Below are positions 10,330-22,000 of a DNA stretch of 64,000 bases, in pieces. Each line of letters starts with the position of its first letter. The first letter of the stretch is position 1. Position numbers and translations under genes: made by a program. Origin of the DNA: Rhabdophis nuchalis (lineage: Eukaryota; Chordata; Lepidosauria; Squamata; Natricidae); NCBI GenBank assembly GCA_039707465.1, contig CM077653.1, forward strand, positions 255,501 to 319,500. The letters are read 5' to 3'. The notes under the pieces were generated by a model. That model had not been told where the DNA came from, did not search any database, and saw only the letters and a program-made list of their open reading frames with translations.

Positions 10330-11320
10330 GGGACACTTGACACTCGCTCTCTGGAACGACCTGCCCCCCCCCCGACCTTCGCACCATCACGGACCTACGC
10401 CTCTTCCGCCGGGCACTTAAAACTCACTTTTTCCATCTGGCTGGCCTGGCATAGATCAAGGGTTTAATTTTAAATTTAACATTTTAATTGTTTTAACTAC
10501 TTTTAGCACAGACTTAACTATTTTATTTTATTTTATCGTGTCTATTTGTTGTGGGTTTTTATTCTTTCTGTGCACCGCCCTGAGTCCCACTAGGGCAGTG
10601 GTTCTCAGTTATTTTCTGTCAGGCCCCCCCTAGGAAGAAGAAAACATTTCGCGCCCCCCCAGCCCCGGAAAGCGCCCCCCCCAGCCCCGGAAAGCGGCCC
10701 CCCCAGCCCCGGAAAGCACCCCCCCCAGCCCCGGAAAGCGCCCCCCCCAGCCCCGGGGCTGCCCCCTCCCTTCTTTCCCTCGCCTCCTTCCGAGCCAAGG
10801 ATATTTATTCTCCTTGGTGCCGCCGTTGCCTTCTCTGCATGGCCCGAGCGCCTGTTCCTTACTGCGATGGTCTCAGCAGCTCCCAGCGCTCCCAACGCAG
10901 CCAGTCGAAAGCCGGGAGGGAGGCCGCTTTTCCACGCCGTGGAAGGGGGTCGCCTCCCTCCCGGCTTTCGACTGGCCGCGTCCAGGCGGGCAGCGGGCAA
11001 GAGCCATGAGCGGGCAAGTCGGGCGGCGCGCTGGGAGCTGCTGAGCCGGGCGGCGCGCTGGGAGCTGCTAAGCCGGGCGGCGTGCTGGGAGCTGCTAAGC
11101 CGGGCGGCGCGCTGGGAGCTGCTAAGGAACAGGCGCTCGGGCCATGCGGAGAATGCAACGATGGTATCGGTCTTTCCGGATGTGCGGCTCCGCGCCCCCC
11201 CTTACAGAGCCTCGCGCCCCCCTAGGGGGGCGCGCCCCACTATTTGAGAAACGCTGCACTAGGGAGAATAGGGCGGTATATAAATTTGAAAAATAAATAA
11301 ATAAATAAATAAATAAATAC
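10330..11320 (+). mobile_element. CR1-type LINE 3' end, split by a hAT insertion
   Basis: The left part (10330-10595) translates with faults to the CR1 ORF2 C-terminus (LWNDLP.., LRLFR..LKTHFFHLAGLA-like) and runs into the 3' UTR motif CACCGCCCTGAGTCCC. The right part (11265-11320) resumes with GGGCGGTATATAAATTTG and an (AAAT)n tail. The 661-bp element between them is a separate insertion, so the LINE was here first. Confidence 0.75.
10596..11256. mobile_element. hAT-type foldback MITE with 8-bp target duplication
   Basis: Ends are CAGTGGTTCTCA and, in complement, CAGCGTTTCTCA. The 8-bp repeat CACTAGGG flanks the insert at 10588-10595 and 11257-11264. The interior folds back: the left arm CCCGAGCGCCTGTTCC (around 10843) reappears complemented near 11125, and a second hairpin lies at about 10903-10976. 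Two tandem arrays are present: about 21-bp C-rich units (10650-10760) and 27-bp units containing GCGCGCTGGGAGCTGCTAAG (11020-11130). No transposase. Confidence 0.85.
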
Positions 11321-12479
11321 CTGGGTGGGTCAGTCTTGTCCTTAGGCAAAGGGAGCCTTGCTGGTGGCCAGTGGGGCTGGAAAACCACTCTTGGGCTTCT
11401 TCATCCAGTTCGTTTAAGACCGGTTTGTGGAAGGCCTTGTCTGGGGCCGTGTGTGCATATATGTGTGGTGTGTGTGTGTGTGTGTCAATTTGAATCTGGA
11501 GGGATCGGGCAGAGAGAGGACTGGGTGGGGAAAGGGGTCAGCCTCCATTTTGTTTGCTGGGTTTGTTTTTGGCACTCCACCTCTGGCACCTCCAAATGGC
11601 AAACTAAACATGAAGGTGTCTCTCAAACAACTCCCCCCCCCCACCTTCCTAAGAAGCCGTTCTTGCGACTGGTGGTGCTACTGGAGCTGACTGCACGTGC
11701 CCAGGAGGCTCTCTCTGCCTGAAAAGAGGATCTGATGCCATCAGGCTGCGCTCAGGCCAAGCAGAGGAGGCACCATAGTGCCTCATATAAAAGCCTTGAC
11801 TCTGCCGTGCCTGCTTGCCACAGGGCATCTCTGCCACACCTGCTGGAGGAGTGGATGTTGGCCACAGGGAGGGGTTGCCAGCTGTGATGGCCAGAGGAAC
11901 TCAAACTGGAGGCTCCCGAAGATATCAATTTTCTTGGCAGCCAGATGTTTGGAAGGAGTTTGCCTTCGCTTTCTTTCATCATGAATTTTAGATCGTGGCC
12001 CACCCTTCTCCCCTGGATTGTTGAGCGCCCACTGAAGCACCAGCCGGGCCAACTTGCTCCAGTCCCCAGTGGCCCAGAGGCTGTTTCCTGTGGAGGCCTC
12101 TAGCTGTAGTTAAGGACTAGAGTGTGGGGGTGGGGGGTGGGGGAATTGAAGAGGTAGGTGGGCCGAGTGCCTTTTAGGCCCCCTGCAGCCTGTGACTGCT
12201 TCTTCCATATTGCTGGAAGAGCCATCCCCTCCTCAAATCCCCAACTGAAATCTCCTGCAGGGGGTGCGGCTGAGCGGCCCCAGCTCCATCCGTGCCTTCG
12301 CTGAGCCTCAGCGGTTCGCTCCTCCTGCTTTGCTGGAGCTGCCACTTCCTGGCAAGGCTCTTTCTCTTTCTTTAGCGATTGCTCAGCTCTGTTCTCTGAG
12401 CCCTTCTGAAGAGAGAGGCAGCAGGCTCGCCTGGGAGGCCGCTCAAAGCACGAACGGGGAAGCCGCAAAGGGCAGGAAG
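11321..12479. other. CD3E upstream region
   Basis: Holds a (TG)n microsatellite at about 11465-11486 and otherwise unique sequence up to the CD3E start codon. No CpG island. No further gene was recognised. The CD3E promoter must lie in the right part, but I could not single out a TATA box or a defined enhancer. Confidence 0.4.
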
Positions 12480-15400
12480 ATGCCTCTGGGGCTCCATTTG
12501 GGCGCCTTAGTGCTCCTCCTGTTCCATACAGGTGAGTGCCACTTCTCCAAGGAGGGCTGGCCTGGGCCCCTATCTGGGCTTCTTCTCATTCCAGCAACCA
12601 GTCTGCCTGGCTTCTGGCCCTGCGGGTCAAGTTCCCCTGGGGACCCAGCCACAGGTTGTGAAGGGAGGCAGCCGCCCTGCTTGCGCGCACGACTGCCTTT
12701 CCCAAAACCTCAGGCCCCACACCACCCAGGACACCTGTCTCCACTTCCGGGCAACAGATTGACCTGAAGGACCAGATCCTCTAGAAGAGATTCCCTGCAG
12801 TCAATTGGCGATGTGTGGGCAAAGGATAACTTTTTCTAGAAATTACAAATCCTTTCCCATCTAAATGTTGTCCACCCAAATTTTGTTTTTTAGACCGGGT
12901 GGTCAATCACTTTCTCCCCTTCCCCTAATGCAGATAACCCTCAACTTACACTCACAATTGGGACTAGAACTTTTGTTGCTAAGCAAAGCGGTCACTAAGT
13001 GACTCACATTGAATTTTATGACTTTTTTGGCTGCAGTTGTGAAAGAAATCATGCAATTGTTAAGTAAATCCAGTTTCCCCCATTGACTTTCCTTATTGAA
13101 GCCCTCTGGGAAAGTTTCAAATGACAATCGTGTAATTGTGAGGAGGCTGTGGGGGTCACAAGTGCAAGGACTGGTTGTAAATAACATTTTTCAGCCAGCC
13201 CTGTCACAACTTCAAAGTGTTGTTAAACAAACGATTGTAACTCAAAGACTACCTGAAGTCTCAGGGCGCCTGGGGCGGATTCCAGGCTGTTGTGTGCTAG
13301 AAGGCGGAGTTGTGGGGGCAGAGCCCCTCTCTTTCCTTTCCTCAGAAGGGCCCAGGGGAAGGGATGACAGGAAGAAGGGAAGCCAGAGCCCCGTGGAGCT
13401 GCCTTATGGAGCCGAGCCAAGGGAGAGGAATCTCCTCTCCACAAAAAGCTCCACAGGCCCTCTTTTAAACACGGGTGACCTACTTTGGCATGGGAGCCCT
13501 CTCACCCTGCAAAGGGAGCTTCTGGAAGGTTCCATGATATAAACCCCAGGGGCCTCATGAGGACCGCTCAGTCTTGGGTGCGAGGCAAGAGAACCAGCGC
13601 CCACACATTTCCCCGCTGCTGCCTTTTCCTGGGTGCGGCTGCTGTGGCGACCAGGAGCGCCAGAAAGCTTTTCAGGACATTTGCCACAAGCCTCTGATTT
13701 GGGGGCAGCCCCTCCGTTTCAGGGGCTCTGGGGAGAGCAACCTGGTCCACGGCCTTCTTCTCCAGCTTTGCTCAGGCTTCACAAAAGAAGTGACTTTTAA
13801 GCCGCTTTGTTGTGGCCCCAATGGCAGTTATGTGCCAGTGGGAAAGTCTTTACCATTTTTTCTCTCTCTTCACAGCCAGCCCTGAGGCGGAAGAGCTTAA
13901 AGGTAAGGGAGGGAGGGAGGGACCTTTGGGACTTTGGGTTATGGCTGGAGGCAAGTCCAAAAGGGAGCTGCTGCCCATACAGGCATCTGGAACTGACCCG
14001 GGCACCTTTGCCCCAAACCAGCTGTGGTGGTGCATTTACCTGGGTGGCTTTTTATCAGGTTCGCCTGATCTACCAGTTGCGTCCCTTCCTAGATCGGGAT
14101 GCCCTACGCACAGTCACTCACGCCCTCGTCTCTTCCCGTCTGGACTGCTGCAATGCTCTCTACATGGGGCTCCCTTTGAAGAGCACCCGGAGGCTCCAAG
14201 TGGTCCAGAAAGTGGCCGCACGGGTAATTATGGGGGCGACGCGATGCTCCCATGTAACGCCTGTCCTGTGCGAGCTGCACTGGCTTCTGGTGGTTTTCCG
14301 GGTGCGATTCAAGGTGTTGGTTACTATCTTTAAAGCGCTCCATGGCTTAGGACCTGGGTACCTACGAGATCACCTTCTGCCACCGAGAGCCTCCCACCGG
14401 CCAGGACCCTCCCATAGAGGGTCTCCTCATGGTGCCGTCAGCTAGACAATGTCGACTGGCGACACCCAGGGGCAGAGCCTTCTCCGTGGGAGCACCGGTC
14501 CTCTGGAACGAATTGCCCCCGGAATTAAGAACTATCTCTGACTTCCGCACCTTCCGCCGTGGTCTCAAAACTTTTTTCTTCCAACAAGCCGGGCTGGCAT
14601 AAAAATGATTTTTAAATTACAAATTTTTATTAATTTTAATCAGGGTTGGTTGGGTTTTTTCATTGTTAGGCCAAATTGTTTAATATGTCTTTTAAATTTT
14701 TTAAAACTTTTATATATTTGTTTTACTCTGGCCTGTGCGCCGCCCTGGGTCCTAACAAGGAGAAGGGCGGGGTATAAATTTAATAAAATAAAATAAATAA
14801 AATAAATATACATCGCCCTGAGTCCTTTGGGAGTAGGGCGGTATAAAAAACCAATAAAACCTAAACCTAAACCTAAACGAGGAGGCATCGTTGCTACCAG
14901 GATTAAGAAAATGGGAGGCTCCAATTAGGCCCAGCTCCTGTCCCCGGCTCCCCCAGGGAAGGAAAATGGACACTGTTGGGAGCATGCGGCATAGCCGGTG
15001 TGTTCCAGATCATTTCCTCTGAAGAAACTCTGGTTAATGACAATCCAGGGAAGCGTTTGGAGATGGTTGCAGAGTTAAGAATAGCACCGTCTGTTCAAAG
15101 CTAAACTACTGTAAGTGATCATTAGAAACTGCCAGTGACTAACACCTGTAGCAAAGCAGACACGCTTCCAGTAAGCATGCTAGACCCCTCCAGGAAGGCG
15201 CAGGTGGGGCAAAGAAAAAAGCCACAAAGCCTCTACTGGGAAGAAGGAAGAGAGAGGCTCACTTGGGGTGGGGGGCTGTGGAGTGCAATCTCATAGTCTC
15301 TCCTAGGGGTAACTTGGCAAAAAGGCAGCCACACTGCTCTTCCCGGTGAGATCCTGCTGCATTATCTGCCAGTGTTTGCACCCAGAGCTGCCAGGCAGAT

Positions 15401-17165
15401 TCTTTCTCACTTGCCATAGCAATCACGGTGGAAATTGCTTCGGGGAACGTGTTTCTCACATGCCCAGAAGAGAAATCCCAGTGGTGGGACAAGAATTCCA
15501 ACCTAAGAACCACGCGCATCCTGGGCATCTCTGCCCCAGACAATCTGCTTGAGATCGAAAAGGGGAAAGAATTTTCCTGTGGACACAATGATAGCAAATC
15601 CTGGAAGATTTATCTGAAGATCAAAGGTCAGTCTTGGCTATGGTGTGATGGGGCATCTCTGCCCTTGATGGGGCTGGGAGGCTGCTCTGCAGTTTGAGCT
15701 GCCTGGTGGCCGATCCCACCCCACACCTCTAGTCCCAGGCAGGCAGGCAGAGCTCCCTGTCCAGCTGAGGCTTCTGGGTTTCCTGCAGGGTGCAAGGACT
15801 GTGTGGAGCTGAGCTTTGGCCTCGGGGCTGGCATCATCGCGGCTGACCTCCTGCTCACTCTGGGAGTCCTGCTCCTTGTCTACTTCTGCAGCCAGAAGCA
15901 GCAGGCCCTCTTCCGGCCAGGTGCCCCACGGCGGCTGCAGGGTGAGTGCCTCTCTCTTCTCCCACCCACCCCAACTGCAGGCCAGATTTTAAGCACTGTG
16001 CTTTGCAGTTTGGAGGAGTCTGAGGGGTGAGGGTTGGTCTGCCCTCAGTTAAGTCCTCTGGCGCTCCCCACTCCCTTTGCGCAGTGGAGAAGGGCTTCAA
16101 GGACGCTGACAGCAACAATAGGAACAGATGATTTTGCAATCACAGGAGAAAAGGACAGAGTGTGTGTGTGTTTGCGTGTGTGTGTGCATCAAACGGGGAA
16201 GTGCTGAGCCAGAGAATGGCAGAGGCAACGAACTTTGCACTTTGCTTTTTGCTCCAGGGCAGCAAGCAGACCACCCCCCGCCTGTCCCGAATCCAGACTA
16301 TGAGGTAAGCCCTGGACTGAACATGGGGGGTGGGGGGCTCATGCGGTGCAGCATCTCAAGTATTGGAGACCAAGGGCCAGAGCTGCAGAGGGGAGGCAGG
16401 CCCACAGCCCCTCCCTCCCCACTTCTCTGCTAAGGTCAGTTTCCTGAAGTGGGGATCCAGGTTTAGTGGATTTAATCAGTATTGGCTTTTACAAAGGGAA
16501 CAGGTAATGCTTCAAAATGACTTTTCCCCTACTTTGGCAAGGTGTAGCAAAAATTCCACTGGGAGATTCAGTTCAATAATGATTTGAGCGAATCTCTGAC
16601 CTAATCAATTTGCTTTTCTGAATTCATTTTTAAAATTTAATAGCCAAATTAGAAGCTACATTGTGAATTTTGATTGATTCAGAATGTCAGACCAAACTAA
16701 CATTCCACCCACATCCCACAAACCTTCTTTGAGATTCCCCCAAATATACAAGGAACCTAACATGGCTTTAATCCTCACGGCCGATTCGCTCCCAGAGAGA
16801 GGGACTTCTCCGGGTGCCGTCCACTAGACACTGTCAGCGGGCGACACCCAGGGGAAGGGCTATCTCTGTGGCGGGCCAGGCCCTCTGGAACGACCTTCCC
16901 CCCCGATATTAGGACGACCACGGACCTCCGCTCCTTCCGTCTTAAATTAAAAACTCATCTTTTCTGTCTGGCCGGCCTAGGATAGTCTCTCTGTCTTTGG
17001 GGTTTTACTGGGTAGTTTTAGTATAGTTCAGTTTTAATGGGAAATTTTAGCGCAGGTTAGGTTTAATTTGTTTTTAAGAAATGTTTGTATGTATTTATTG
17101 TTTTTATTCTACCTGTGCACCGCCCCGAGTCCCCATGGGGAGAGGGAGCGGTTTATAAGTATTAA

Positions 17166-17198
<33 letters not shown>

Positions 17199-17431
17199 TA
17201 AACTTTACTGCAAATGGAAGCCAGAGTTTCCTGATATGTATTACGGAAACAATCCAAAGCTTTTGAGAGAGAAGAGCATCAGAGTCACTTTGCTAAGCGC
17301 CCCTCTTAAACATGCACAGCCAGTGTCCTAGAAAGCAAGGCCAGGTTTGCCAAAGACATCTTCTGTTCCCACAGCCGATCCGGAAAGGCCAACGGGAGGT
17401 TTATGCTGGCCTGGGGCCCCAGGCTTTCTGA
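12480..17431 (+). CDS. CD3E: CD3E, T-cell receptor CD3 epsilon chain
   Basis: Exons: 12480-12531 (signal peptide, ATG 12480), 13876-13902 (27-nt mini-exon), 15420-15626 (Ig domain), 15789-15941 (stalk and membrane), 16258-16304, 17375-17431 with stop. Phases sum to 181 codons, 180 residues (human 207). The Ig exon has VFLTCPEEKSQWWD and EFSCG. The membrane exon starts with the C-K-D-C stalk motif and has the acidic Asp in GIIAADLLLTLG, needed for TCR pairing. The tail has the proline-rich PPPVPNPDYE and an ITAM, YEPI-(7)-YAGL. This is the T-cell signalling chain that pairs with CD3-gamma/delta; the ITAM is phosphorylated by Lck and recruits ZAP-70. The C-terminus GPQAF replaces the human NQRRI. 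Introns 2 and 5 contain CR1 LINE remnants. A weak AGTAAA at 17957-17962 might be the poly(A) signal. Confidence 0.93.
12931..13255. mobile_element. TA-type MITE, copy 2 (degenerate)
   Basis: Begins CAGATAACCCTCAACTTACA and ends AAAGACTACCTG, with the shared interior motifs CACAATTG, GTTGCTAAGCAA and CCCATTGACTTTCC. Flanking TA is not preserved. It lies in CD3E intron 1. Confidence 0.6.
14040..14810 (+). mobile_element. CR1-type LINE, 3' part, in CD3E intron 2
   Basis: The frame reads the C-terminal part of a CR1 ORF2: [53 protein letters not shown]. It breaks near 14445 and continues in another frame to RGLKTFF-like residues. The 3' UTR ends GCGCCGCCCTGGGTCC..GGGCGGGGTATAAATTT with an (AATAAA)n-like tail. 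It is 5'-truncated, in the same orientation as CD3E. Confidence 0.85.
14811..14878 (+). mobile_element. Short CR1-like 3' end with (CCTAAA)n tail
   Basis: ATCGCCCTGAGTCCTTTGGG and AGGGCGGTATAAAAAACC match the 3' UTR pattern of a second CR1-like family. It ends in four CCTAAA-type units (about 14856-14878) and abuts the tail of the longer CR1 copy. The tail superficially resembles telomere repeat but is the usual microsatellite end of this LINE class. Confidence 0.55.
16765..17198 (+). mobile_element. CR1-type LINE 3' end with (ATT)n tail in CD3E intron 5
   Basis: Starts within the ORF2 C-terminus (CTCCGGGTGCCGTCCACTAG, then a CTCTGGAACGACCTTCC motif) and ends with CACCGCCCCGAGTCCCCATG, GGGAGCGGTTTATAAGTATT and about ten ATT units. 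This 3' UTR type ((ATT)n tail) differs from the copy at 14040. Confidence 0.8.
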
Positions 17432-18580
17432 GATGCTGCCTCGCTTGCCATGGCAAGATGCCAGATGTTCCGGCTGGCCGTGAGAGTCCCCAGAAGTGCC
17501 TGCTACTTCCTTCTTCTGTTTGCACTAACCACTGATCTTCCTGGTGGGGGAACTCCCTTTGCGCTGAGTTCTGCAGCTGGAAAATTGGTGGCCTGGAGAG
17601 CCCCATCCCAGGTGGAGCAGAGAGCCACGGGATGCCCAGAGGGCTTCTCAGACTGCAGGTCTCACCTGGGCAAGGAAGGGGCACCATAGACGCCTCTTCC
17701 CTCAGGTGAGGTCACTCAGCCAAAGCACTGGAGCCCCAAGTGCATGCAAAATCCACGGCTCCCATCCCGTCTGGGCAGTCTGCTGTTCTGGCTGGGGGTG
17801 CCCAGAGAACACACTTGTGGCCAGTCTCCCCTAGAGCACCTGAGATGGCATGCCTGGTTGGTCAATTTGTGCTACCCACTTGCCCTGGCAAGGAAGCCCA
17901 TGCTGAAAAGGCGGCCTGCTTTTACATTTGTTTTCATTGTGCTCGCGAGGGATCCTAGTAAAGCTTTGTTCCATTCACCCCAGATATGACTCCTGTGTTT
18001 TTCTTCTCGGATACGGGCATGACTGGAAACAGACTTGGGGGGAGACCTTGGGGAAGGAGGGGGCAGAGAGAAAAGAGGAGGCGCAGGGGTGACAGATCTT
18101 CTCTACTTCCCCACCCACTATCTTGTGTCCTGGGAGGAGGGGAGGCAAAACCAAGGCGGGAGGGGAGGAGTCAAGGTCAGATAGCACCACCATAGCCCTA
18201 AGACTGGCACCGGGCTGGGCCCAGCAGAGGACGTGGCCCTCCCTTCCCGCTTTGAGAACCAGCCAACCGAACCCATCGCTGCTCACTGAGGCTCATCAGC
18301 ACAAAATCTGGCAGTTGCAGCGGGGAGGAAAAGTTGGGGCCCCGCGTAGAAACAGCCACCCTCAGCGGATCTGCTCATTCCACAGGATGTGGTCAAAAGC
18401 AAACGCAGCTGCATTTCAAGAAAGACACCAAACATCACCCAGTGCAAATGACACTCTGCTGCCCTATGAATCACCACCCAGCGGTGGCTACGCACTTGTG
18501 CAAATGGCTGACTCCATGAAATTTGCACTCCCACTCCATTGTGGCCCTTTGATTCATGAACCATGTTGGAGAGGAAGTTG
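17432..18580. other. CD3E 3' UTR and the tail-to-tail gap to CD3-gamma/delta
   Basis: The stretch follows the CD3E stop and ends at the probable poly(A) site of the opposing CD3-gamma/delta gene. No third gene or recognisable repeat was found between them. Confidence 0.45.
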
Positions 18581-18592
18581 TAAGCAACATCT

Positions 18593-18598
18593 TTTATT
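18593..18598 (-). terminator. Poly(A) signal of CD3-gamma/delta
   Basis: TTTATT on the plus strand is AATAAA on the minus strand. It lies about 0.4 kb downstream of the CD3-gamma/delta stop codon, and a short 3' UTR would fit. Confidence 0.6.
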
Positions 18599-19000
18599 GG
18601 GGGAGAGGTGGGACGCACAGGGGAGCAACAGCAGGGACCCACTTTCAGCTGCAACGGGGAGGATGGAAGATGAACCGGCCCACTTGTGTGGCCCAGAAAA
18701 GATATTCTTAAGGATTCTGATTGGCCACCACATTCCCAGCCTTGCACCCTGAGTGCATTCATCAAACACGTTTAAAGCAGGCTGCCCCTCCCCCCAAAGC
18801 CCCCGCTCTTCAGTCCAACAAACAGAAAACGGAATCTAGCAGCTCTGGCAGGCCTCGTTGGCTCTCCCAGGCTTGAGGCCCTGGAGCAGAAGGCAGGCAG
18901 CGGCAGAGGCCCCCACAATTCCCCACCTCAGCTGACGTAATGGACGTCCCTCGGGGACTGAGCACAGGAAGGGGAACCCGAATGTGGCTGGAGAACGGTT

Positions 19001-22000
19001 TCATCGGCGGCGAGGCTTGGCAATGCCAATGTGGCTGTAGGGCTTGTCGTTGTGCTCCTGGAGAGGCTGGAAGGAAGAACACCAACCCTTAGGGCCTCTG
19101 TGGGCACAGCACTCTTCTACCACCTTGGGGGCCAAGAACCAGCAGTGGGTGAGGAGGTGGCGGCAGTGGCTCTGGGGAAGTTTGGCCTGGTCAAGCGGGC
19201 AACACTGACTTGCCAGTCTCCCACGTAACTCCTTCCCCTGCAGTTCGGAGGGGCTATTCAGCTGCCCCAGACAGCCTGGCGTGGTTGCTCTCTCTCCCTG
19301 TTGGCCGGGAGGCCATGATGTGTGCCAGGGTTTCTGGAAGGGAAATCAGTGCCATGGCCCCAGGATGGCCAACTGCACCCTTGAAATGCATTTCACTCTT
19401 AGGCAGAATTGCAAACCACGGATTCTTTAACATTGCTGTCATCAGCCATGCTGGATCCTCAAGTAAAATCCAGAATCTGCCCAGCAGGCAAAGCCAAGCT
19501 GTGCCCGGAGCTCGTGGCTCACGGTGTTGCCAAACATCTTAATAGGTCTGGAAGAGGACAGGTTTGGCAGAGTCTGCCGTCCTTGGGGCAGCCTTCACTG
19601 CCCAGGGATTCTGGAAATGACAGAGAGGTTGGCAGACCCTTTGTCAAAGCCATCCCATCAGTGACTATGAGAGCAGCTAGTTTTACTCAACGATGGGCAC
19701 AGGTGTGCTCATCCCTGAATCTACCTCCGCCCCATCTCCATTCTGCTAGCATATACAGATGACCTAATATCCACACAATCCTCTAGTAGGTTGCCCGCTT
19801 TCTGTGGGATGAATTGGCCAATGTCTGATCTGACATAGAAAGGGAAAGTCAAAGGAAGCTCTCACCTGGTACAGCTGGTCGTTGGCCAACAGGCACTGCT
19901 TATCAGAAGCTGCAAGATCAAAGTAGGAAGACTGAGTCCACAAGAAACAGATCAAGAGAGCAGTGGTGGGGGGGGGGTGAGGAGGGAAGCACCTGAGCTG
20001 TAAATAAGATGGTCTTTCCTTTTGGAGAAAACCACCAGCCACCCAGCTGCCCCTTCCTGCCACCTCCTCACCTTGGGCTGGCCGGCCACGCTCTTCCACG
20101 GCTATGTGGTACACAGCGATGGCCAGGAAGATTGTGGTAATGAGGCTGGCTGCTGAAATCCCCAGAATGGTGGTGAAGTCCAGATGGATGCAGTTCTGGC
20201 ACACTGTAGTGAAAGAAAGCGGTGAAGATACGTACTGCACTCCCCCACGTGGCGTCTACACAGGCCTCGCTCAAGCAGAGCAGGTGTCCTTTTAGGGCAG
20301 AACTGCCACAAGCAACCCTCGCCCCTCAGAAGCCATTGCCAGGTCCCTGGGCAGAGAAAAGGAGGCCCAGCTGCAGTCTCTGATCTGCCCATCCCAGGGG
20401 CCGCCCCAGGCTTTCACAGGGCTTGGCAGAAAGATGACCCGTGTCCTGGGAAAGAGAAGCCTGGTAAGAGAGCCCAGAAATGCTGAACGTTGAGCAGTGG
20501 AGCATTTCATCTCCAGGGACATTGAACGTAAGTCACAGAGGTGGTGATTTGACAGTTTACCTTCAGAAAAATCTACACCACTTTTTTTTCTAATATCTAA
20601 GAACAGGCAAGCAACATTTTGAGGAAAAAGCTTGGTTCCATAGGAAGAGGACTAACTTCATTTAATCATCTAAGAAGCCAACTCTTTTGAGACCTCACCA
20701 AACAAACAAAGCAATCGGTGGCCAATTTACCAGGCTGAGGATAGACTGCCCAGGTTCTTTTGTATACATTTGTCCATGAAGCTTCCCCCATCCTCCTTGT
20801 TTTGCTCCAGACTGTCTCTGGGTAGGGAACGGAGCTAAGATATTCCTTTCACTTGAGCCATCCCAGCTTCGAAGGGCAGGCTTATTTAAGTCTGCCTCAC
20901 TGAAACCGGACAACTGGCAATGTTGTTAAATAAGGGGGAGAAAGAAGGCTTACGTACTCCGGATGAAAACTTGCAGGGGTCTGCTTTTCTTATCGCTGTT
21001 GATGCACACATAGATGCCTCTTGGGTCGTCCATCACAGCCAAAACCAACTCCTTTCCTTGGTAGGTGAGAGGCACCTCGCCTTTGAACCAGCGCGTCTCA
21101 TTATTGCCCCCTTTACATACCAGGGACACCTTTTTTCCTTTCTGTTCTATGGTGATGTCTGCAAAACAAATGGGAGGAGGTGGGGCAGAGGTCCCACAGG
21201 CAAAGCCTCACCAGGACCTCCAAGGTTTCAGGAGCCAAACAAATTAGGTAACAAGTATTTCAGCAAGACGTAGGGTCATCTATGCTCTTCAGGCAACTGG
21301 CATTCCTTCAGCAAAAGTGTCATGGCTTAATCTTTGGTTAAAGGAAACAAGCCCTTGTGCTTATTCCTAGTTCTGGGCCAGTAGTTGCTCCTGAGCAAGG
21401 GTCTGCTTGTTTTCCCTATCCAGCCTCTCAGGCATCAGTGGTGGTGGTGGTGGTGGGGCGTGTGTGTGTGTGTGTATTGTCTGCTGAAAGTATACCAGTT
21501 CTCTGCAAAGCGAGGAGCCCGCTATCGGCCCCCGAGGCCAAGTCTTTGCAGTTGCTTCTCTCCCAAACAGCCTGTCCGCTTTGCTTCTCTCGGGGATCTT
21601 GCCTTCCTCCTGTAACATGTTTGCTCAGCCAATACTCCTGCTGAGTAGCTGCCGAGACTTCCTTCCAAATCTACCTGGCAGCCTTGAATTGTTTACGGCC
21701 CTTTGCCCTCCCATCCGGGAATGATTCTTGATAAGCTTCTAGCCAGCCAGGAAAATCCCTTTCTTTCCAAATATTCTTTCGGAAACAAGCTTTTTCCAAA
21801 CTCTCAGGATCTGGAAAATTCAGAAGCCAGCCCCAAATGAAAGAGAGCCAAAATTTAAGCACACCAAGAGTCACTGACTGGGTGTCTCTTGGTGTGCATC
21901 ACAATCTAAACACATTGTGCAAACCCAGGCAATTATGGCATAGTCAGTAAAGCATGGCCACAACCTGTGGCTGGCCCCAGACATATTGTATCCATCTTAT

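Noticed and set aside
14856..14878. Telomere-like CCTAAA repeats
   Set aside because: Only four units, directly after a CR1-like 3' UTR. They are the tail of the element, not an interstitial telomere.
16085..16130. Possible extra CD3E exon after GCGCAG
   Set aside because: It would encode EKGFKDADSNNRNR but then meets TGA with no GT donor. Exons 15789-15941 and 16258-16304 already join in phase.
20952..20958. Donor GTAAGC at 20953 for CD3-gamma/delta exon 3
   Set aside because: It shifts the frame into the next exon. The GTACGT donor four bases earlier gives FIRMCQNC, matching mammalian YYRMCQNC.
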